Assembly (NCBI RefSeq): GCF_001730225.1
Contig: NZ_MIJE01000036.1
Location: 1-64,000 of the forward strand
From: Desulfuribacillus alkaliarsenatis
GTDB taxonomy: Bacteria > Bacillota > Bacilli > Desulfuribacillales > Desulfuribacillaceae
Length of the DNA stretch: 64,000 bases
Direction: 5' to 3'
The translations under genes were made by a program, and so were the position numbers. The notes beneath the pieces are model-generated. The model was given only the letters and a program-made list of their open reading frames with translations, was not told the origin of the DNA and searched no databases. Below, piece by piece: positions 27,827 through 38,720 of the stretch (its first letter is position 1; every line of letters begins with the position of its first letter).

Positions 27827-29581
27827 ATGAGAAGAACTAAAATAGTAGCAACAATCGGACCAGCCTCTGATTCTTTAGAACAGCTAAGTGAATTATTAAA
27901 AGCAGGGATAAACGTAGCCAGGCTTAACTTTTCCCATGGTACACATGCTGAGCATAAAAAAAGAATAGAAACAATTAGGCAGGCGAGTGAAAAAACTGGA
28001 ATTCCAGTAGCGGTTATGATAGACACCAAGGGGCCTGAAATTCGTACGAAGGAAGTTGAAAACGGTAGGGTCGAGCTTAAAACAGGTCAACAAATTATTC
28101 TCGCTCCAGGAGATTTCGTCGGAAATGAAAGCAGAGTTGCTATTACATATAATGAACTAGCTAGTGATGTTACGATTGGCGATTGTATTCTTATCGATGA
28201 TGGTTTAATTGAATTAAAGGTTGTTGAAATAAATGGTAGTGAAGTTGTCTGTAGTGTCATTAATAGTGGGGTCTTAAAAAATAAAAAAGGTATTAACCTG
28301 CCAGGGGTATATACAAAACTACCTAGTATAACAGAAAAAGATGAGGAAGATATTTTATTTGGTATCGAAAATGATGTTGATTTCATTGCCGCATCATTTG
28401 TTCGTAAGGGCTTCGATGTTTTACAAATAAAAGAGATTCTAGATCGACACGACTCACAAATACAAATTATATCTAAAATCGAGAGTACTGAAGCAGTTGA
28501 GAATATTGATGAGATTTTAGAGGTCTCTGATGGAATAATGGTTGCCCGCGGGGATTTAGGCGTGGAGATACCACCTGAACAAGTGCCATTGGTGCAGAAG
28601 GACATAATAAAGCGCTGTAATAAAGCTGGTAAGTCAGTAGTAACGGCTACACAGATGCTAGACTCAATGCAAAGAAACCCTCGTCCGACAAGGGCAGAGG
28701 CAAGTGATGTAGCTAATGCAATTCTTGACGGCTCTGATGCTGTAATGCTTTCAGGGGAAACTGCTGCTGGGGATTTCCCAGTTCAATCAGTTAAGATTAT
28801 GGCTCAAATAGCAGAAACTACAGAGAACTCTGCTATTTATCAGAAGTTTATCCGTCAAGAGCAGGAGCGCATTGCTACTAGCTCTGTAACCAGTGCTTTG
28901 AGCTTAGCGGTAGCGAATGTAAGCAGTGAATTAAACGCTAAGGCGATTGTAACATCGACCTCTAGCGGATACACAGCAAAAATGATTTCAAAATATAAGC
29001 CATACTCACAAATTATAGCCGTTACACCAAGTCCGATAGTTAGTAGGCAGCTGTTATTGTCATGGGGTGTTATACCAGTATTAGGACAGGACTCTAAATC
29101 TACTGATGAAATGTTTAGGGTAGCCGTCGATGCGGCTATGCAATTACAGAGCATAAAAAGTGGAGATATCATAATTATTACAGCAGGGGTGCCAGTAGGA
29201 CAGCCTGGAACGACTAACCTAATGAAAATCCATGCCATAGGTGATATCCTAGGAAAAGGCATTGGTGTAGGAGAGAAAAGTATAAGTGGCAAAGCTAGGG
29301 TATGTACATCTAATCAGCAAGCAATTAAAGAGATGGTCGACGGTGAAATTCTCGTAATTTATTCTACTGACAAAGATACAATGTCTGCAATTGGGAAAGC
29401 AAAGGCAATTATCACTGAGGAATCTGGTGTTACCTCACACGCTGCCATCGTAGGGATTAGCCTGGGTATTCCAGTTATTGTCGGCGCAAAGGGTATTCTA
29501 CAAAAGCTAAAAACGGGCGATGAAATTACTGTAGATGCATCTAGGGGTTTAATCTATGCTGGAAGGGCAGAGATAATTTAA
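27827..29581 (+). CDS. pyk: Pyruvate kinase with C-terminal PEP-utiliser domain
   Basis: 584 residues from ATG 27827, with GGAGG just upstream; the upstream GTG at 27812 sits on that site. The N-terminal barrel has the catalytic MVARGDLGVEIP and DTKGPEIRT. About 100 extra C-terminal residues (TEESGVTSHAAIVGISLGIP) form the PEP-utiliser-like domain typical of Bacillus pyruvate kinases. It is co-transcribed with pfkA (23 bp gap). Confidence 0.95.
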   Translation: MRRTKIVATIGPASDSLEQLSELLKAGINVARLNFSHGTHAEHKKRIETIRQASEKTGIPVAVMIDTKGPEIRTKEVENGRVELKTGQQIILAPGDFVGNESRVAITYNELASDVTIGDCILIDDGLIELKVVEINGSEVVCSVINSGVLKNKKGINLPGVYTKLPSITEKDEEDILFGIENDVDFIAASFVRKGFDVLQIKEILDRHDSQIQIISKIESTEAVENIDEILEVSDGIMVARGDLGVEIPPEQVPLVQKDIIKRCNKAGKSVVTATQMLDSMQRNPRPTRAEASDVANAILDGSDAVMLSGETAAGDFPVQSVKIMAQIAETTENSAIYQKFIRQEQERIATSSVTSALSLAVANVSSELNAKAIVTSTSSGYTAKMISKYKPYSQIIAVTPSPIVSRQLLLSWGVIPVLGQDSKSTDEMFRVAVDAAMQLQSIKSGDIIIITAGVPVGQPGTTNLMKIHAIGDILGKGIGVGEKSISGKARVCTSNQQAIKEMVDGEILVIYSTDKDTMSAIGKAKAIITEESGVTSHAAIVGISLGIPVIVGAKGILQKLKTGDEITVDASRGLIYAGRAEII

Positions 29582-29593
29582 GGAGGGTATTGC

Positions 29594-30016
29594 TTGGCTC
29601 ATATATCGGAGATTAGAGTACGTTATCAAGAAACTGATCAAATGAAGGTCGTCTATCATGCTAACTATGCAGTTTGGTTTGAAGTGGCAAGAACAAACGC
29701 GCTACGGGAAACAGGCCATAGCTATAAAGAAATGGAACAACTAGGGGTTGTTATGCCTGTAGTTGAATTGAATTGCAAATACAAACGCCCTGCAACATAC
29801 GATGACATCTTAGAAGTACACGCTCAGATTATTACCTTTACAGGCGTAAAGCTGGTTTTTCGTTATAAGGTTATCCATAAAGAACGCCAGGAGCTATTAG
29901 CTGAAGGTGAAACGGTGCACGCTTTTCTAAAGCACGGGCGACCAATTAACCTAAAGAAACAGCATCCTGAATTTGCGGAACTAATTACAAATGTGATGGA
30001 GGGGAGCAATGTTTAA
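29594..30016 (+). CDS. YbgC-like acyl-CoA thioesterase (hotdog fold)
   Basis: 140 residues from TTG, with GGAGGG upstream. The sequence VRYQETDQMKVVYHANYAVWFE contains the Asp/Tyr/His catalytic region of the 4-hydroxybenzoyl-CoA thioesterase group. The substrate is unknown. Its end overlaps fxsA by 8 bp. Confidence 0.85.
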   Translation: MAHISEIRVRYQETDQMKVVYHANYAVWFEVARTNALRETGHSYKEMEQLGVVMPVVELNCKYKRPATYDDILEVHAQIITFTGVKLVFRYKVIHKERQELLAEGETVHAFLKHGRPINLKKQHPEFAELITNVMEGSNV

Positions 30017-30410
30017 AATATTAGCTTTATTATTCATCGTTGTACCTGCGATTGAAATATATTTAATTATTAAAGTAGGGCAGATCTTTGGAGCCCTTAC
30101 TACCCTTGGTATCGTAGTGTTGACTGGATTTCTAGGTGCCTACTTGGCAAAAAGCCAGGGCAGACAGACACTTATGCTTGCCCAAATAGATTTACAGCAA
30201 GGTAGGGTTCCGAGCGATTTAATTTTAGATGGGCTGGCTATCTTAGTTGGTGGTGTAGTCTTACTAACCCCAGGTTTTGTAACTGATATATTCGGCTTTT
30301 TCTTATTGGTTCCAACAACTAGAGGTATGTTCAAGCTGGCAATGAGGAACTGGATTACGAAAATGATAAATAACGGAAATGTTCACATATACACATCAAG
30401 AAGGTGGTAA
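30009..30410 (+). CDS. fxsA: FxsA family membrane protein
   Basis: 133 residues with three to four hydrophobic segments. The start FKILALLFIVVPAIEIYLI and later LLTPGFVTDIFGFFLLVP match FxsA. In E. coli FxsA affects phage T7 exclusion by interfering with the F plasmid PifA protein; its general role is unclear. Its position after pyk matches B. subtilis. Confidence 0.88.
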   Translation: MFKILALLFIVVPAIEIYLIIKVGQIFGALTTLGIVVLTGFLGAYLAKSQGRQTLMLAQIDLQQGRVPSDLILDGLAILVGGVVLLTPGFVTDIFGFFLLVPTTRGMFKLAMRNWITKMINNGNVHIYTSRRW

Positions 30411-30429
30411 AGTCTTTGCCTTTACCACC
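30403..30429. terminator. Hairpin overlapping the fxsA stop codon
   Basis: GGTGGTAAAG (30403-30412) pairs with CTTTACCACC (30420-30429) with a 7-nt loop. It is between convergent genes. No T-tract follows on either strand, so it may terminate poorly or protect the 3-prime end. Confidence 0.5.
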
Positions 30430-30451
30430 CTAGCTCAAGCTTAGTTCAAAC

Positions 30452-31378
30452 CTAGCTCAAATCGCTGCTTTTCCTGATACTACTGGGGGCAGCTTTTCTA
30501 TTAGTTAAGTATACACCGAACAAAATTAATGCAGCTCCAGCTAATTGTATAGGACTGATTTTTTCATTAAAGATAATACTAGCTAATATAATGGCTGACA
30601 CTGGCATGAGATTAATAAAAGACGCGGCCCTCGCTGCACCAACTTTTTTAATTCCGTCATACCAAAGCACGAAGCTTAGTGCCGATACAATGACCGCCAT
30701 GTGTAATATTGACAGCCAAGTAAGTACGGTTGTCTGAGCTAGGCTATCGATGGTTAGCTTTGCAATGCCAAACGGAAGTAGAAATATTGTTCCAGCTACA
30801 CAGGCGTAAGTTGTAGCCACTAACGGTGAAAAACGATTTAGGCTAACCCTGCCGACAACAGAGTATATAGCCCAGCAAAAGACAGCACCTAACAGTATAA
30901 AATCAACGGGAGCTACACCGAGCTGCAAAAATGTTTGCAAGGAACCTTCGGTAATAATGGTGAAGGCACCGATAATACCTAAACTAATACCAAAGGCCTG
31001 TAGCAAGGATAGCCTTTCTTTGAGAAATAGGATTGATAATATCGTAATCACAATTGGATTCGTAGCTATTATTAGTGAACTCTTAGTTATAGTAGTGAGC
31101 ATAACCCCATAAAAGAATAAGACGTTATATCCAAAGATTCCGATTAGGCCTAAGACTGTGAAAATAATTAAGTCTTTTTTTTGAAGCTTAGGGCGGACAG
31201 GCTCGCGTCTACTCATAAACCACCAGAGCGCTATAGAAGCACCTAAAAAGCGAAAAAAAGCGACAGTTATGGGATGTAATTCCTCAACAGATATTTTTGC
31301 TGCAATAAATGCACTTCCCCAGATGAAGGTGGATAGTATTAAGAGTAGGTAGGTGCGTTGCGTAGAGTCCAATTTCAT
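30452..31378 (-). CDS. EamA/DMT-family transporter
   Basis: 308 residues with ten predicted membrane helices in two homologous halves (each an EamA repeat). The first contains FIWGSAFIAAKISVEELHP and the second FVLWYDGIKKVGAARAASF. Members export metabolites such as amino acids; the substrate cannot be told from sequence. It is the only minus-strand gene in this stretch and is an insertion relative to the fxsA-ytwI order remembered for Bacillus. Confidence 0.82.
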   Translation of the reverse strand: MKLDSTQRTYLLLILSTFIWGSAFIAAKISVEELHPITVAFFRFLGASIALWWFMSRREPVRPKLQKKDLIIFTVLGLIGIFGYNVLFFYGVMLTTITKSSLIIATNPIVITILSILFLKERLSLLQAFGISLGIIGAFTIITEGSLQTFLQLGVAPVDFILLGAVFCWAIYSVVGRVSLNRFSPLVATTYACVAGTIFLLPFGIAKLTIDSLAQTTVLTWLSILHMAVIVSALSFVLWYDGIKKVGAARAASFINLMPVSAIILASIIFNEKISPIQLAGAALILFGVYLTNRKAAPSSIRKSSDLS

Positions 31379-31472
31379 TTTGCAACCTCTTTCTATAGTT
31401 TGACGCTGATGTAACTATATTCAATATAACATAGATTTTTAAATTTGCTGATTAATATTTGAGGTGGATAGT

Positions 31473-31937
31473 TTGACGCAGGAAACGATTTTTTTATTGA
31501 TTTTACTTATGCTTGGGTTGCTAAGTAAAAATAATTCAGTAGTAATTGCCGCAATCATACTTTTACTAATCCGTTGGTCAATGCTAGCTCCATACGTGCT
31601 ACCATGGATGAAAGAAAACGGGCTGAATTTAGGGATTATTGTCATTACGGTGGCGGTACTAGTTCCTATTGCTACAGGGGATGTTCGATTACAGGACTTA
31701 TATAATGTAATTAACTCACACAAGGGATGGGTAGTTATTATCGCTGGCATATTAGTAGCGATTCTTGGTGCTGCTGGACTAGGATTACTTGCTGACGATC
31801 CAGAAGTCACAGTGGGACTTATATTAGGGACTATCCTTGGCATCGTATTATTTAAAGGGGTACCCGTTGGTCCTCTAATTGGAGCAGGAATAGCCGTAGT
31901 ACTATTGAAAGGGTTAGATTTACTTAAGTTTTGGTAA
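31473..31937 (+). CDS. ytwI: DUF441 membrane protein YtwI-like
   Basis: 154 residues from TTG 31473, which has GAGGTG 6 nt upstream; the GTG at 31464 lies inside that site. Four to five hydrophobic segments (SKNNSVVIAAIILLLIRW, DVRLQDLYNV, GPLIGAGIAVV). B. subtilis has ytwI at the same place beside citZ-icd-mdh. Function is unknown. Confidence 0.85.
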   Translation: MTQETIFLLILLMLGLLSKNNSVVIAAIILLLIRWSMLAPYVLPWMKENGLNLGIIVITVAVLVPIATGDVRLQDLYNVINSHKGWVVIIAGILVAILGAAGLGLLADDPEVTVGLILGTILGIVLFKGVPVGPLIGAGIAVVLLKGLDLLKFW

Positions 31938-31979
31938 AATAATGTTTGCTAGATGAATACGTGTTGTTGCTGATAATTG

Positions 31980-32008
31980 TTGAAAAAACACTGTAACTAG
32001 GATATAAT
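31980..32008 (+). promoter_or_regulatory. Promoter of icd-mdh-fumarase operon
   Basis: TTGAAA (31980-31985), a 17-bp spacer and TATAAT (32003-32008), a near-consensus housekeeping promoter about 80 nt before icd. Confidence 0.75.
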
Positions 32009-32090
32009 TTCAACTAATGAAACACAGTAGCAATAATGCTTACTTGTTATAGAATAGTTAAGTAGCAGATTAAATTAGGAGGTAGAGAAA

Positions 32091-33305
32091 GTGACAGGTA
32101 CAAAAATTACGATTGAAAATGGTAAACTACAGATTCCAAATGACCCAATTATTCCTTTTATTGAGGGTGATGGGATTGGACCAGATATATGGGCAGCATC
32201 TGTTAGGGTGTTTGACGCAGCTGTTGAGAAAGCATATGCAGGCGAAAAGAAAATAGTTTGGAAAGAAATTTTAGCTGGTGAAAAGGCTAAGGATCAAACG
32301 GGTGAGTGGCTACCTGATGCAACAATTGATGCAATGCGTGAGTACATAGTAGGAATTAAAGGGCCTTTAACTACACCTGTAGGTGGGGGAATACGTAGCC
32401 TTAACGTAGCACTTCGCCAAATTTTAGACCTGTATGCATGTGTGCGACCAGTTCGCTATTTCCAAGGTGTTACAAGTCCTGTAAAGGAACCACAAAAGGT
32501 TAATATGGTTATTTTCCGTGAAAATACTGAAGACGTGTATTCTGGTATTGAGTGGAGTCAGGGCAGTGAAGAAGCTAACAAAATAATTAATTATATAAAT
32601 ACAGAATTCAATAAGAATATTCGACCAGATTCTGGAATAGGTATAAAACCAGTATCAATTGAAGGAAGTAAACGTCTTGTCCGTAAAGCAATCCAATTTG
32701 CAATTGACCAAAAGCGCTCAAGTGTAACCCTAGTACACAAAGGAAACATCATGAAGTTTACTGAGGGTGCGTTTAAGGATTGGGGATATGAAGTAGCAGT
32801 TCAGGAATTCCGTGATTATATCATCACTGAGGACGAGCTTTGGAACGACTTTAATGGAAAAGCACCAGAAGGTAAGATTGTAGTTAAGGATCGCATTGCA
32901 GATAATATGTTCCAACAGGCACTACTTCGCCCAGAGGAGTATGACGTATTAGCTACGATGAACCTGAATGGTGATTATTTATCTGATGCTTTAGCTGCTC
33001 AAGTAGGTGGCTTAGGTTTAGCACCAGGTGGTAACATTGCTGATCATATAGCATTATTCGAGGCGACACATGGTACTGCTCCTAAATATGCTGGTTTAGA
33101 CAAGGTAAACCCAAGCTCAGTTATTCTATCAGGTGTCATGATGCTTGAATACCTTGGCTGGAACGAAGCTGCTACAATGATTGTTGACGGTATGGAAAAA
33201 GCTATCCAAAGTAAGCACGTTACCTACGATTTAGCTAGACAAATGGAAGGTGCTACTGAGCTTAAGACTTCAGAGTTTGCTAACGCGATTATCGAAAACA
33301 TGTAA
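32091..33305 (+). CDS. icd: NADP-dependent isocitrate dehydrogenase
   Basis: 404 residues from GTG. The substrate loop [13 protein letters not shown] contains the phosphorylatable Ser of E. coli Icd. The coenzyme segment [17 protein letters not shown] keeps the Lys-Tyr and Val typical of NADP specificity. It oxidises isocitrate to 2-oxoglutarate. It is followed by mdh after 47 bp. No citrate synthase gene is present upstream, unlike the B. subtilis citZ-icd-mdh operon. Confidence 0.95.
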   Translation: MTGTKITIENGKLQIPNDPIIPFIEGDGIGPDIWAASVRVFDAAVEKAYAGEKKIVWKEILAGEKAKDQTGEWLPDATIDAMREYIVGIKGPLTTPVGGGIRSLNVALRQILDLYACVRPVRYFQGVTSPVKEPQKVNMVIFRENTEDVYSGIEWSQGSEEANKIINYINTEFNKNIRPDSGIGIKPVSIEGSKRLVRKAIQFAIDQKRSSVTLVHKGNIMKFTEGAFKDWGYEVAVQEFRDYIITEDELWNDFNGKAPEGKIVVKDRIADNMFQQALLRPEEYDVLATMNLNGDYLSDALAAQVGGLGLAPGGNIADHIALFEATHGTAPKYAGLDKVNPSSVILSGVMMLEYLGWNEAATMIVDGMEKAIQSKHVTYDLARQMEGATELKTSEFANAIIENM

Positions 33306-33352
33306 GAAGTTATTAATTCAATTAATATATAACGTATGGGAGGATGAAGTAA

Positions 33353-34279
<927 letters not shown>

Positions 34280-34282
34280 ACA

Positions 34283-34318
34283 AGCAAACCTCCTGGGAAA
34301 AATCCCAGGGGCTTTGCT
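34283..34318 (+). other. Intercistronic hairpin between mdh and fumarase
   Basis: AGCAAA pairs with TTTGCT and CCTGGGA with TCCCAGG around AAAA, with a short internal mismatch. No T-tract follows, so it is more likely an RNA-processing or partial-termination element than a full terminator. Confidence 0.6.
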
Positions 34319-34338
34319 ATATAATAGGGGGAATTAGC

Positions 34339-35181
34339 GTGAGAGACGTTCAGGTTGATGCAATTACCAGTGCTGTAAAAGAACTTTGTATGACAGCCAA
34401 TTACGACCTTGGGGAAGATGTTATCAAAGCTTTCAAGAGTTTTAAAGAAAAGGAAGCTAGCCCTACGGGACAGGGTGTGCTTGAACAATTAATTGAAAAT
34501 GCTGAAATAGCAACAACAGAGCGCGCACCAATGTGCCAGGACACTGGTTATGCAGTTTTCTTCGTAGAATTAGGACAGGACGTACATATTACTGGTGGAA
34601 GCCTAACAGATGCTATTAATGAAGGTGTTCGTCAGGGTTACCAGGAAGGCTATTTGAGAAAATCAATCGTGGAACATCCACTAAACAGAAAAAACACTGG
34701 CGACAACACACCAGCAGTCATTCATTTAGACTTAGTGCCAGGTGACGACTTGAAAATCACGATTGCACCAAAGGGTGGCGGTAGTGAAAACATGAGTGGT
34801 ATTAAAATGCTAAAGCCTGCTGACGGCGTTGAAGGTGTGAAAGACTTCGTTATTCAAAGGGTAAAGGAAGCTGGACCTAATCCATGTCCACCAATTGTGG
34901 TCGGCGTAGGTATCGGAGGAACCTTTGAAAAATCAGCAATGATAGCGAAGAAAGCACTCTTACGTAATATTGGAGAACGTCATCAAGACCCTGAAATGGC
35001 AGCATTAGAACAGGAGTTATTAAAGAAAATTAACAAGCTTGGGATTGGACCACAGGGCTTAGGAGGTACAACAACGGCCCTTGATGTATTCGTTGAAGTA
35101 TACCCAGCTCACATTGCTTCATTACCTGTAGCAGTTAATATTAACTGTCATGCAGCAAGACATAAATCGGTAAAATTATAG
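34339..35181 (+). CDS. fumA: Class I fumarate hydratase alpha subunit
   Basis: 280 residues from GTG. Two-subunit, [4Fe-4S]-containing class I fumarase, alpha part. APMCQDTGYAVFFVE, KGGGSENMSGIKML and CPPIVVGVGIGGTFEK hold conserved cluster cysteines. It hydrates fumarate to malate and is oxygen-sensitive, which fits an anaerobic or microaerobic lifestyle. The beta subunit follows after 12 bp. Confidence 0.9.
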   Translation: MRDVQVDAITSAVKELCMTANYDLGEDVIKAFKSFKEKEASPTGQGVLEQLIENAEIATTERAPMCQDTGYAVFFVELGQDVHITGGSLTDAINEGVRQGYQEGYLRKSIVEHPLNRKNTGDNTPAVIHLDLVPGDDLKITIAPKGGGSENMSGIKMLKPADGVEGVKDFVIQRVKEAGPNPCPPIVVGVGIGGTFEKSAMIAKKALLRNIGERHQDPEMAALEQELLKKINKLGIGPQGLGGTTTALDVFVEVYPAHIASLPVAVNINCHAARHKSVKL

Positions 35182-35193
35182 GGGGTGCTAAGG

Positions 35194-35748
35194 ATGGAAT
35201 GGATTCGTATTAATACACCAGTGACTAATGAAGATGTTACAAAGCTAAAAGCCGGAGACAAGGTGCTTATCTCTGGGTATATATATACTGCTAGGGATGC
35301 TGCACATAAACGCTTAGTAGAGCTATTAGACAACGGAGAAGTACTACCATTTGACGTGCAGGGTCAGCTAATATATTATGTTGGGCCAACCCCCGCAAAA
35401 CCAGGGCAAGTAATTGGCTCAGCAGGACCTACAACTAGCTATCGCATGGATCCTTACGCCCCTAGATTAATCGAACAGGGCTTAAAGGGCATGATTGGCA
35501 AGGGCTCACGTAGTCAAGAGGTGCGTGATGCGATGACCACCCATAAAGCAGTGTACTTCGCTGCCGTTGGTGGAGCAGCAGCACTAATTGCTAGATCAAT
35601 AAAAGAAGCTGAGATTGTTGCCTATGAAGACTTAGGTGCGGAAGCAATCCGCAAATTAAAGGTCGAAGATTTCCCAGCTATTGTTGTAAATGATGTTGCT
35701 GGTAACGATTTATACCAAGAAGGTAAGAAGCAGTACGAACAACAGTAA
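35194..35748 (+). CDS. fumB: Class I fumarate hydratase beta subunit
   Basis: 184 residues from ATG 35194, which has AGGGGGTG upstream; the GTG at 35185 falls on that site. Contains SGYIYTARDAAHKRL, GPTTSYRMDPYAP and the swivelling-domain ending EDFPAIVVNDVAGND. Works with the preceding alpha subunit, and the split form is common in Bacillota and archaea. Confidence 0.9.
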   Translation: MEWIRINTPVTNEDVTKLKAGDKVLISGYIYTARDAAHKRLVELLDNGEVLPFDVQGQLIYYVGPTPAKPGQVIGSAGPTTSYRMDPYAPRLIEQGLKGMIGKGSRSQEVRDAMTTHKAVYFAAVGGAAALIARSIKEAEIVAYEDLGAEAIRKLKVEDFPAIVVNDVAGNDLYQEGKKQYEQQ

Positions 35749-35802
35749 ACAAACTTATAATTATATCAATATATAAATAGCATATTTACATGAACATTAT
35801 AA

Positions 35803-35832
35803 AACAGAGGGAGCTATTCTCTCTGTTTTTCC
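35803..35832 (+). terminator. Terminator of icd-mdh-fumarase operon
   Basis: AACAGAGGGAG pairs with CTCTCTGTT (one bulge or mismatch) around CTATT, followed by TTTT. Confidence 0.8.
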
Positions 35833-35938
35833 CTATTATATTGCATTTTAATAATTTTTTGTTATGCTAAAATCAAAGTTTTTGATAAGATATACTAAAT
35901 ATTTGCACAATGTATGATGAAAAATGGGGGCTATAACT

Positions 35939-36649
35939 ATGAGTAGCAAGCGAATTTTAATTGTAGATGATGAAGAATCAATTTTAAAATTAATTAAATA
36001 TAATCTTGAAAAAGCTGGCTTTGATACGATCACAGCTTCCGATGGCGAGAAGGCATTAGCAATAGCGTCAGAGGAAAAGCTTTCGCTAGTAATTCTCGAT
36101 TTAATGCTACCTGGTATGGATGGTATTGATGTGTGTAAAACCCTTCGACAAAATAAAGTTAAGGTACCAATAATAATGGTAACGGCTAAGGATGATGAAT
36201 TTGATAAGGTACTTGGACTCGAACTAGGTGCAGACGATTATCTGACAAAACCTTTTAGTCCACGTGAACTGCTGGCAAGGGTGAAGGCAATTCTCAGAAG
36301 GGTTGAGGATAACCAACAAGATAATAATAATGATGATAATAATGAAACAATTTCTATTGGTGAATTATCAATAAACACAGCTACATATGAGGTAGTTTAT
36401 AATAACGAAACTATAGAATTAACCCCTAAGGAATTCGAACTTTTAAGGGTGCTTGCCACAAATAAAGGACGAGTCATCAGTCGAGACCAGTTGTTAAATA
36501 CCGTATGGGACTACGACTTTGTAGGTGATACACGTATTGTTGATGTTCATGTAAGTCATTTGCGTGAAAAGATTGAGGAAGATCCGAAAAACCCAAAATA
36601 TATAAAAACAGTACGTGGCATAGGCTATAAGCTCGACCATAAGGTATAG
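35939..36649 (+). CDS. phoP: Phosphate response regulator PhoP
   Basis: 236 residues from ATG 35939, with GGGGG upstream; an ATG at 35924 sits on that site. The receiver domain has IVDDEE at the start, phospho-acceptor Asp54 in ILDLMLPGMDG and the Lys of LTKPFSPREL. The C-terminal OmpR-type winged helix contains TPKEFELLRVL and GIGYKL. It is expected to activate pst genes at TTTACA-type Pho boxes such as the one at 38972. Confidence 0.9.
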   Translation: MSSKRILIVDDEESILKLIKYNLEKAGFDTITASDGEKALAIASEEKLSLVILDLMLPGMDGIDVCKTLRQNKVKVPIIMVTAKDDEFDKVLGLELGADDYLTKPFSPRELLARVKAILRRVEDNQQDNNNDDNNETISIGELSINTATYEVVYNNETIELTPKEFELLRVLATNKGRVISRDQLLNTVWDYDFVGDTRIVDVHVSHLREKIEEDPKNPKYIKTVRGIGYKLDHKV

Positions 36650-36684
36650 TTTAATATCCCATTCGTTTAGTAGGAGTCGCTTGT

Positions 36685-38400
36685 ATGTTAAAAAGTTTAA
36701 GATGGACAATAATTTTATCATTTGTAATAATCACTATAATTTCTTCTGCCTTGGTTAATTCAGTATGGAAGAGCTGGTATGTTAATGATGTACAACGTTT
36801 GCTAGAAGATAAAGTGGTGAATCAGATTACATATGCGGCTCAAATTACTGATGAAGCTTTGTTGTATGATTATTTGCGATTCATAAAATCATCGTCAGAT
36901 GCTATGGGAAACATTTTTTTATATAACATGTCTTTAGAATCATATTGGTCCGTCGATGAATATATGTTGTCTACAGTAGAAAACCAAGAATACATATTAA
37001 CGCTAATAGATGAATTTGTGTTGATTGATAATCTGTTGATTTATCAACTTAAGCAATTTGATGAAGAACTTTATATAGTAGTAAAGCTTAATCAAGAGTC
37101 GAAGTTAAATAGTATGCTGCAGTACAAAATGCCTGTAGTATACTTCTTTATTGCTTTTTTATCGATTATTGGCTTGTTAGTTGGCCGTTTTATATGGAAA
37201 GATATATTCTTACCATTGGATCGGATTACTACCGTTATCAAGTGGGTTGCTAGGGGACAATTCGATCATAGAATTTTTGTTAATCGAAAAGATGAACTAT
37301 ATGATTTAGCGGAAAATGTTAATCTTATGATTCAATCTAGCAAAGAGAAAGTAACAGAATTATCAGACGAAAAAAGCAAACTAGAAGGCGTATTAAATAA
37401 TATGCTAAGTGGTGTCATAGTCGTAAATCAGCACGGTAATATTGAATATGTTAACTCTTCTGCTGAAAAAATATTAAATGTTAAAAAAGATCAGATTGTT
37501 ATGAAAAATCACCAGTTATTAAAGGCCTATGGTATTAATAATGATATTGAGAAGACCCTTACTAAGGGCGAGGTTTTTCGCGATCAAATAACATTTACTA
37601 AGGGAATTACCGAACGTATTGTTGAGATAAGTATAATACCTATTAAAAATATTAATCGCCTAATTACCAGTGTAATAATTGTACTCCATGACATCAGTGA
37701 TATAAAGCGCCTTGAAAACATGCGGGCGGAATTCGTGGCAAATGTTTCTCATGAGATTAAAACGCCTATTACGTCTATCAAAGGGTTTGCAGAGACGATT
37801 ATTGATGGGGCGATTGAAGATAAGGATGTAACCTTGGATTTTACCAATATCATATACAAAGAGTCTGAACGGTTGAGCAATTTAGTTCAGGACTTATTAG
37901 ACTTATCGAAAATTGAAAGCAATACAGCACTAGAGATGCAGGACGATGATATCGTAGAAATTGCCACTGAAGTAATCCAAAATCTCAGAAATCAGTTAGA
38001 TAAAAACCACGTAGATATATCTTTATGCTCTAATAAGGAGCGAATTCTACACTTAGTAAACCACGATAGAATAAAGCAGGTATTTATTAATTTGATTAGT
38101 AATGCAATTGCATACTCTAAAGAAGAATCGACGGTATTTGTGCGTATATTTGATAATGAGCGGGATGTAGTTATCGAGGTTGAAGATAATGGGATTGGTA
38201 TTCCAGAGAGTGATTTAGCTAGAATTTTTGAACGCTTTTATCGAGTGCATAAGCATCGAAGTCGTGCTACTGGTGGTACTGGACTAGGATTGTCTATAGT
38301 AAAGCATATCGTAGATGTGCATCAAGGTAAGATTGATGTTGATAGTAATGTTGGGATAGGAACAACATTCCGCATAACTTTACCTAAAATTAGTAATTAG
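36685..38400 (+). CDS. phoR: Phosphate sensor histidine kinase PhoR
   Basis: 571 residues. Two membrane helices (about 8-27 and 149-168) bracket an extracytoplasmic domain, followed by HAMP (about 170-220), PAS (about 230-330), a HisKA domain with His356 in NVSHEIKTP, and an ATPase domain with FERFYRVHKHRSRATGGTGLG. It is 35 bp downstream of phoP. PhoR autophosphorylates under phosphate limitation and passes phosphate to PhoP. Confidence 0.92.
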   Translation: MLKSLRWTIILSFVIITIISSALVNSVWKSWYVNDVQRLLEDKVVNQITYAAQITDEALLYDYLRFIKSSSDAMGNIFLYNMSLESYWSVDEYMLSTVENQEYILTLIDEFVLIDNLLIYQLKQFDEELYIVVKLNQESKLNSMLQYKMPVVYFFIAFLSIIGLLVGRFIWKDIFLPLDRITTVIKWVARGQFDHRIFVNRKDELYDLAENVNLMIQSSKEKVTELSDEKSKLEGVLNNMLSGVIVVNQHGNIEYVNSSAEKILNVKKDQIVMKNHQLLKAYGINNDIEKTLTKGEVFRDQITFTKGITERIVEISIIPIKNINRLITSVIIVLHDISDIKRLENMRAEFVANVSHEIKTPITSIKGFAETIIDGAIEDKDVTLDFTNIIYKESERLSNLVQDLLDLSKIESNTALEMQDDDIVEIATEVIQNLRNQLDKNHVDISLCSNKERILHLVNHDRIKQVFINLISNAIAYSKEESTVFVRIFDNERDVVIEVEDNGIGIPESDLARIFERFYRVHKHRSRATGGTGLGLSIVKHIVDVHQGKIDVDSNVGIGTTFRITLPKISN

Positions 38401-38460
38401 TGATATAGTTCACAGTAAGCTGTTGCCACGTATCACAAATAATTTTTGCTCCTTGTGTTA

Positions 38461-38513
38461 CACTAGAAATACAAAAAAGGTTTAAGACAATTAGAAGCAA
38501 ATAATTTCTAGTG
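38461..38513 (+). promoter_or_regulatory. Inverted repeat in the leader of the small CxxC gene
   Basis: CACTAGAAAT (38461-38470) and ATTTCTAGTG (38504-38513) are perfect 10-bp arms 33 nt apart, and the right arm ends directly before AGGAGG (38514-38519) of the next gene. The RNA could fold and alter access to the ribosome site. Confidence 0.5.
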
Positions 38514-38526
38514 AGGAGGACTTAAA

Positions 38527-38661
38527 ATGTCTGAGGAAAAACGTGCTTGCTCGGTTTGTACAAATAGTGAGGATGATAGAGTATTAATCCACGCTGTTGT
38601 GGACGGTAAAGATACTTACGTTTGTGTTAAATGCTTACCAATGTTAATTCACGGAAGATAA
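38527..38661 (+). CDS. 44-residue CxxC-CxxC protein (zinc-ribbon-like)
   Basis: An ATG with AGGAGG 7 nt upstream opens a 44-codon frame. Cys8-x2-Cys11 and Cys33-x2-Cys36 would form a small zinc ribbon. A strong hairpin follows the stop. It sits between phoR and pst genes with its own leader, so it is likely expressed. Function unknown. No membrane segment. Confidence 0.75.
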   Translation: MSEEKRACSVCTNSEDDRVLIHAVVDGKDTYVCVKCLPMLIHGR

Positions 38662-38720
38662 ACAAAGGACACAAAGAAACAAATAGCTATATGACAATCA
38701 AATGGATACTTAAAAACAAT

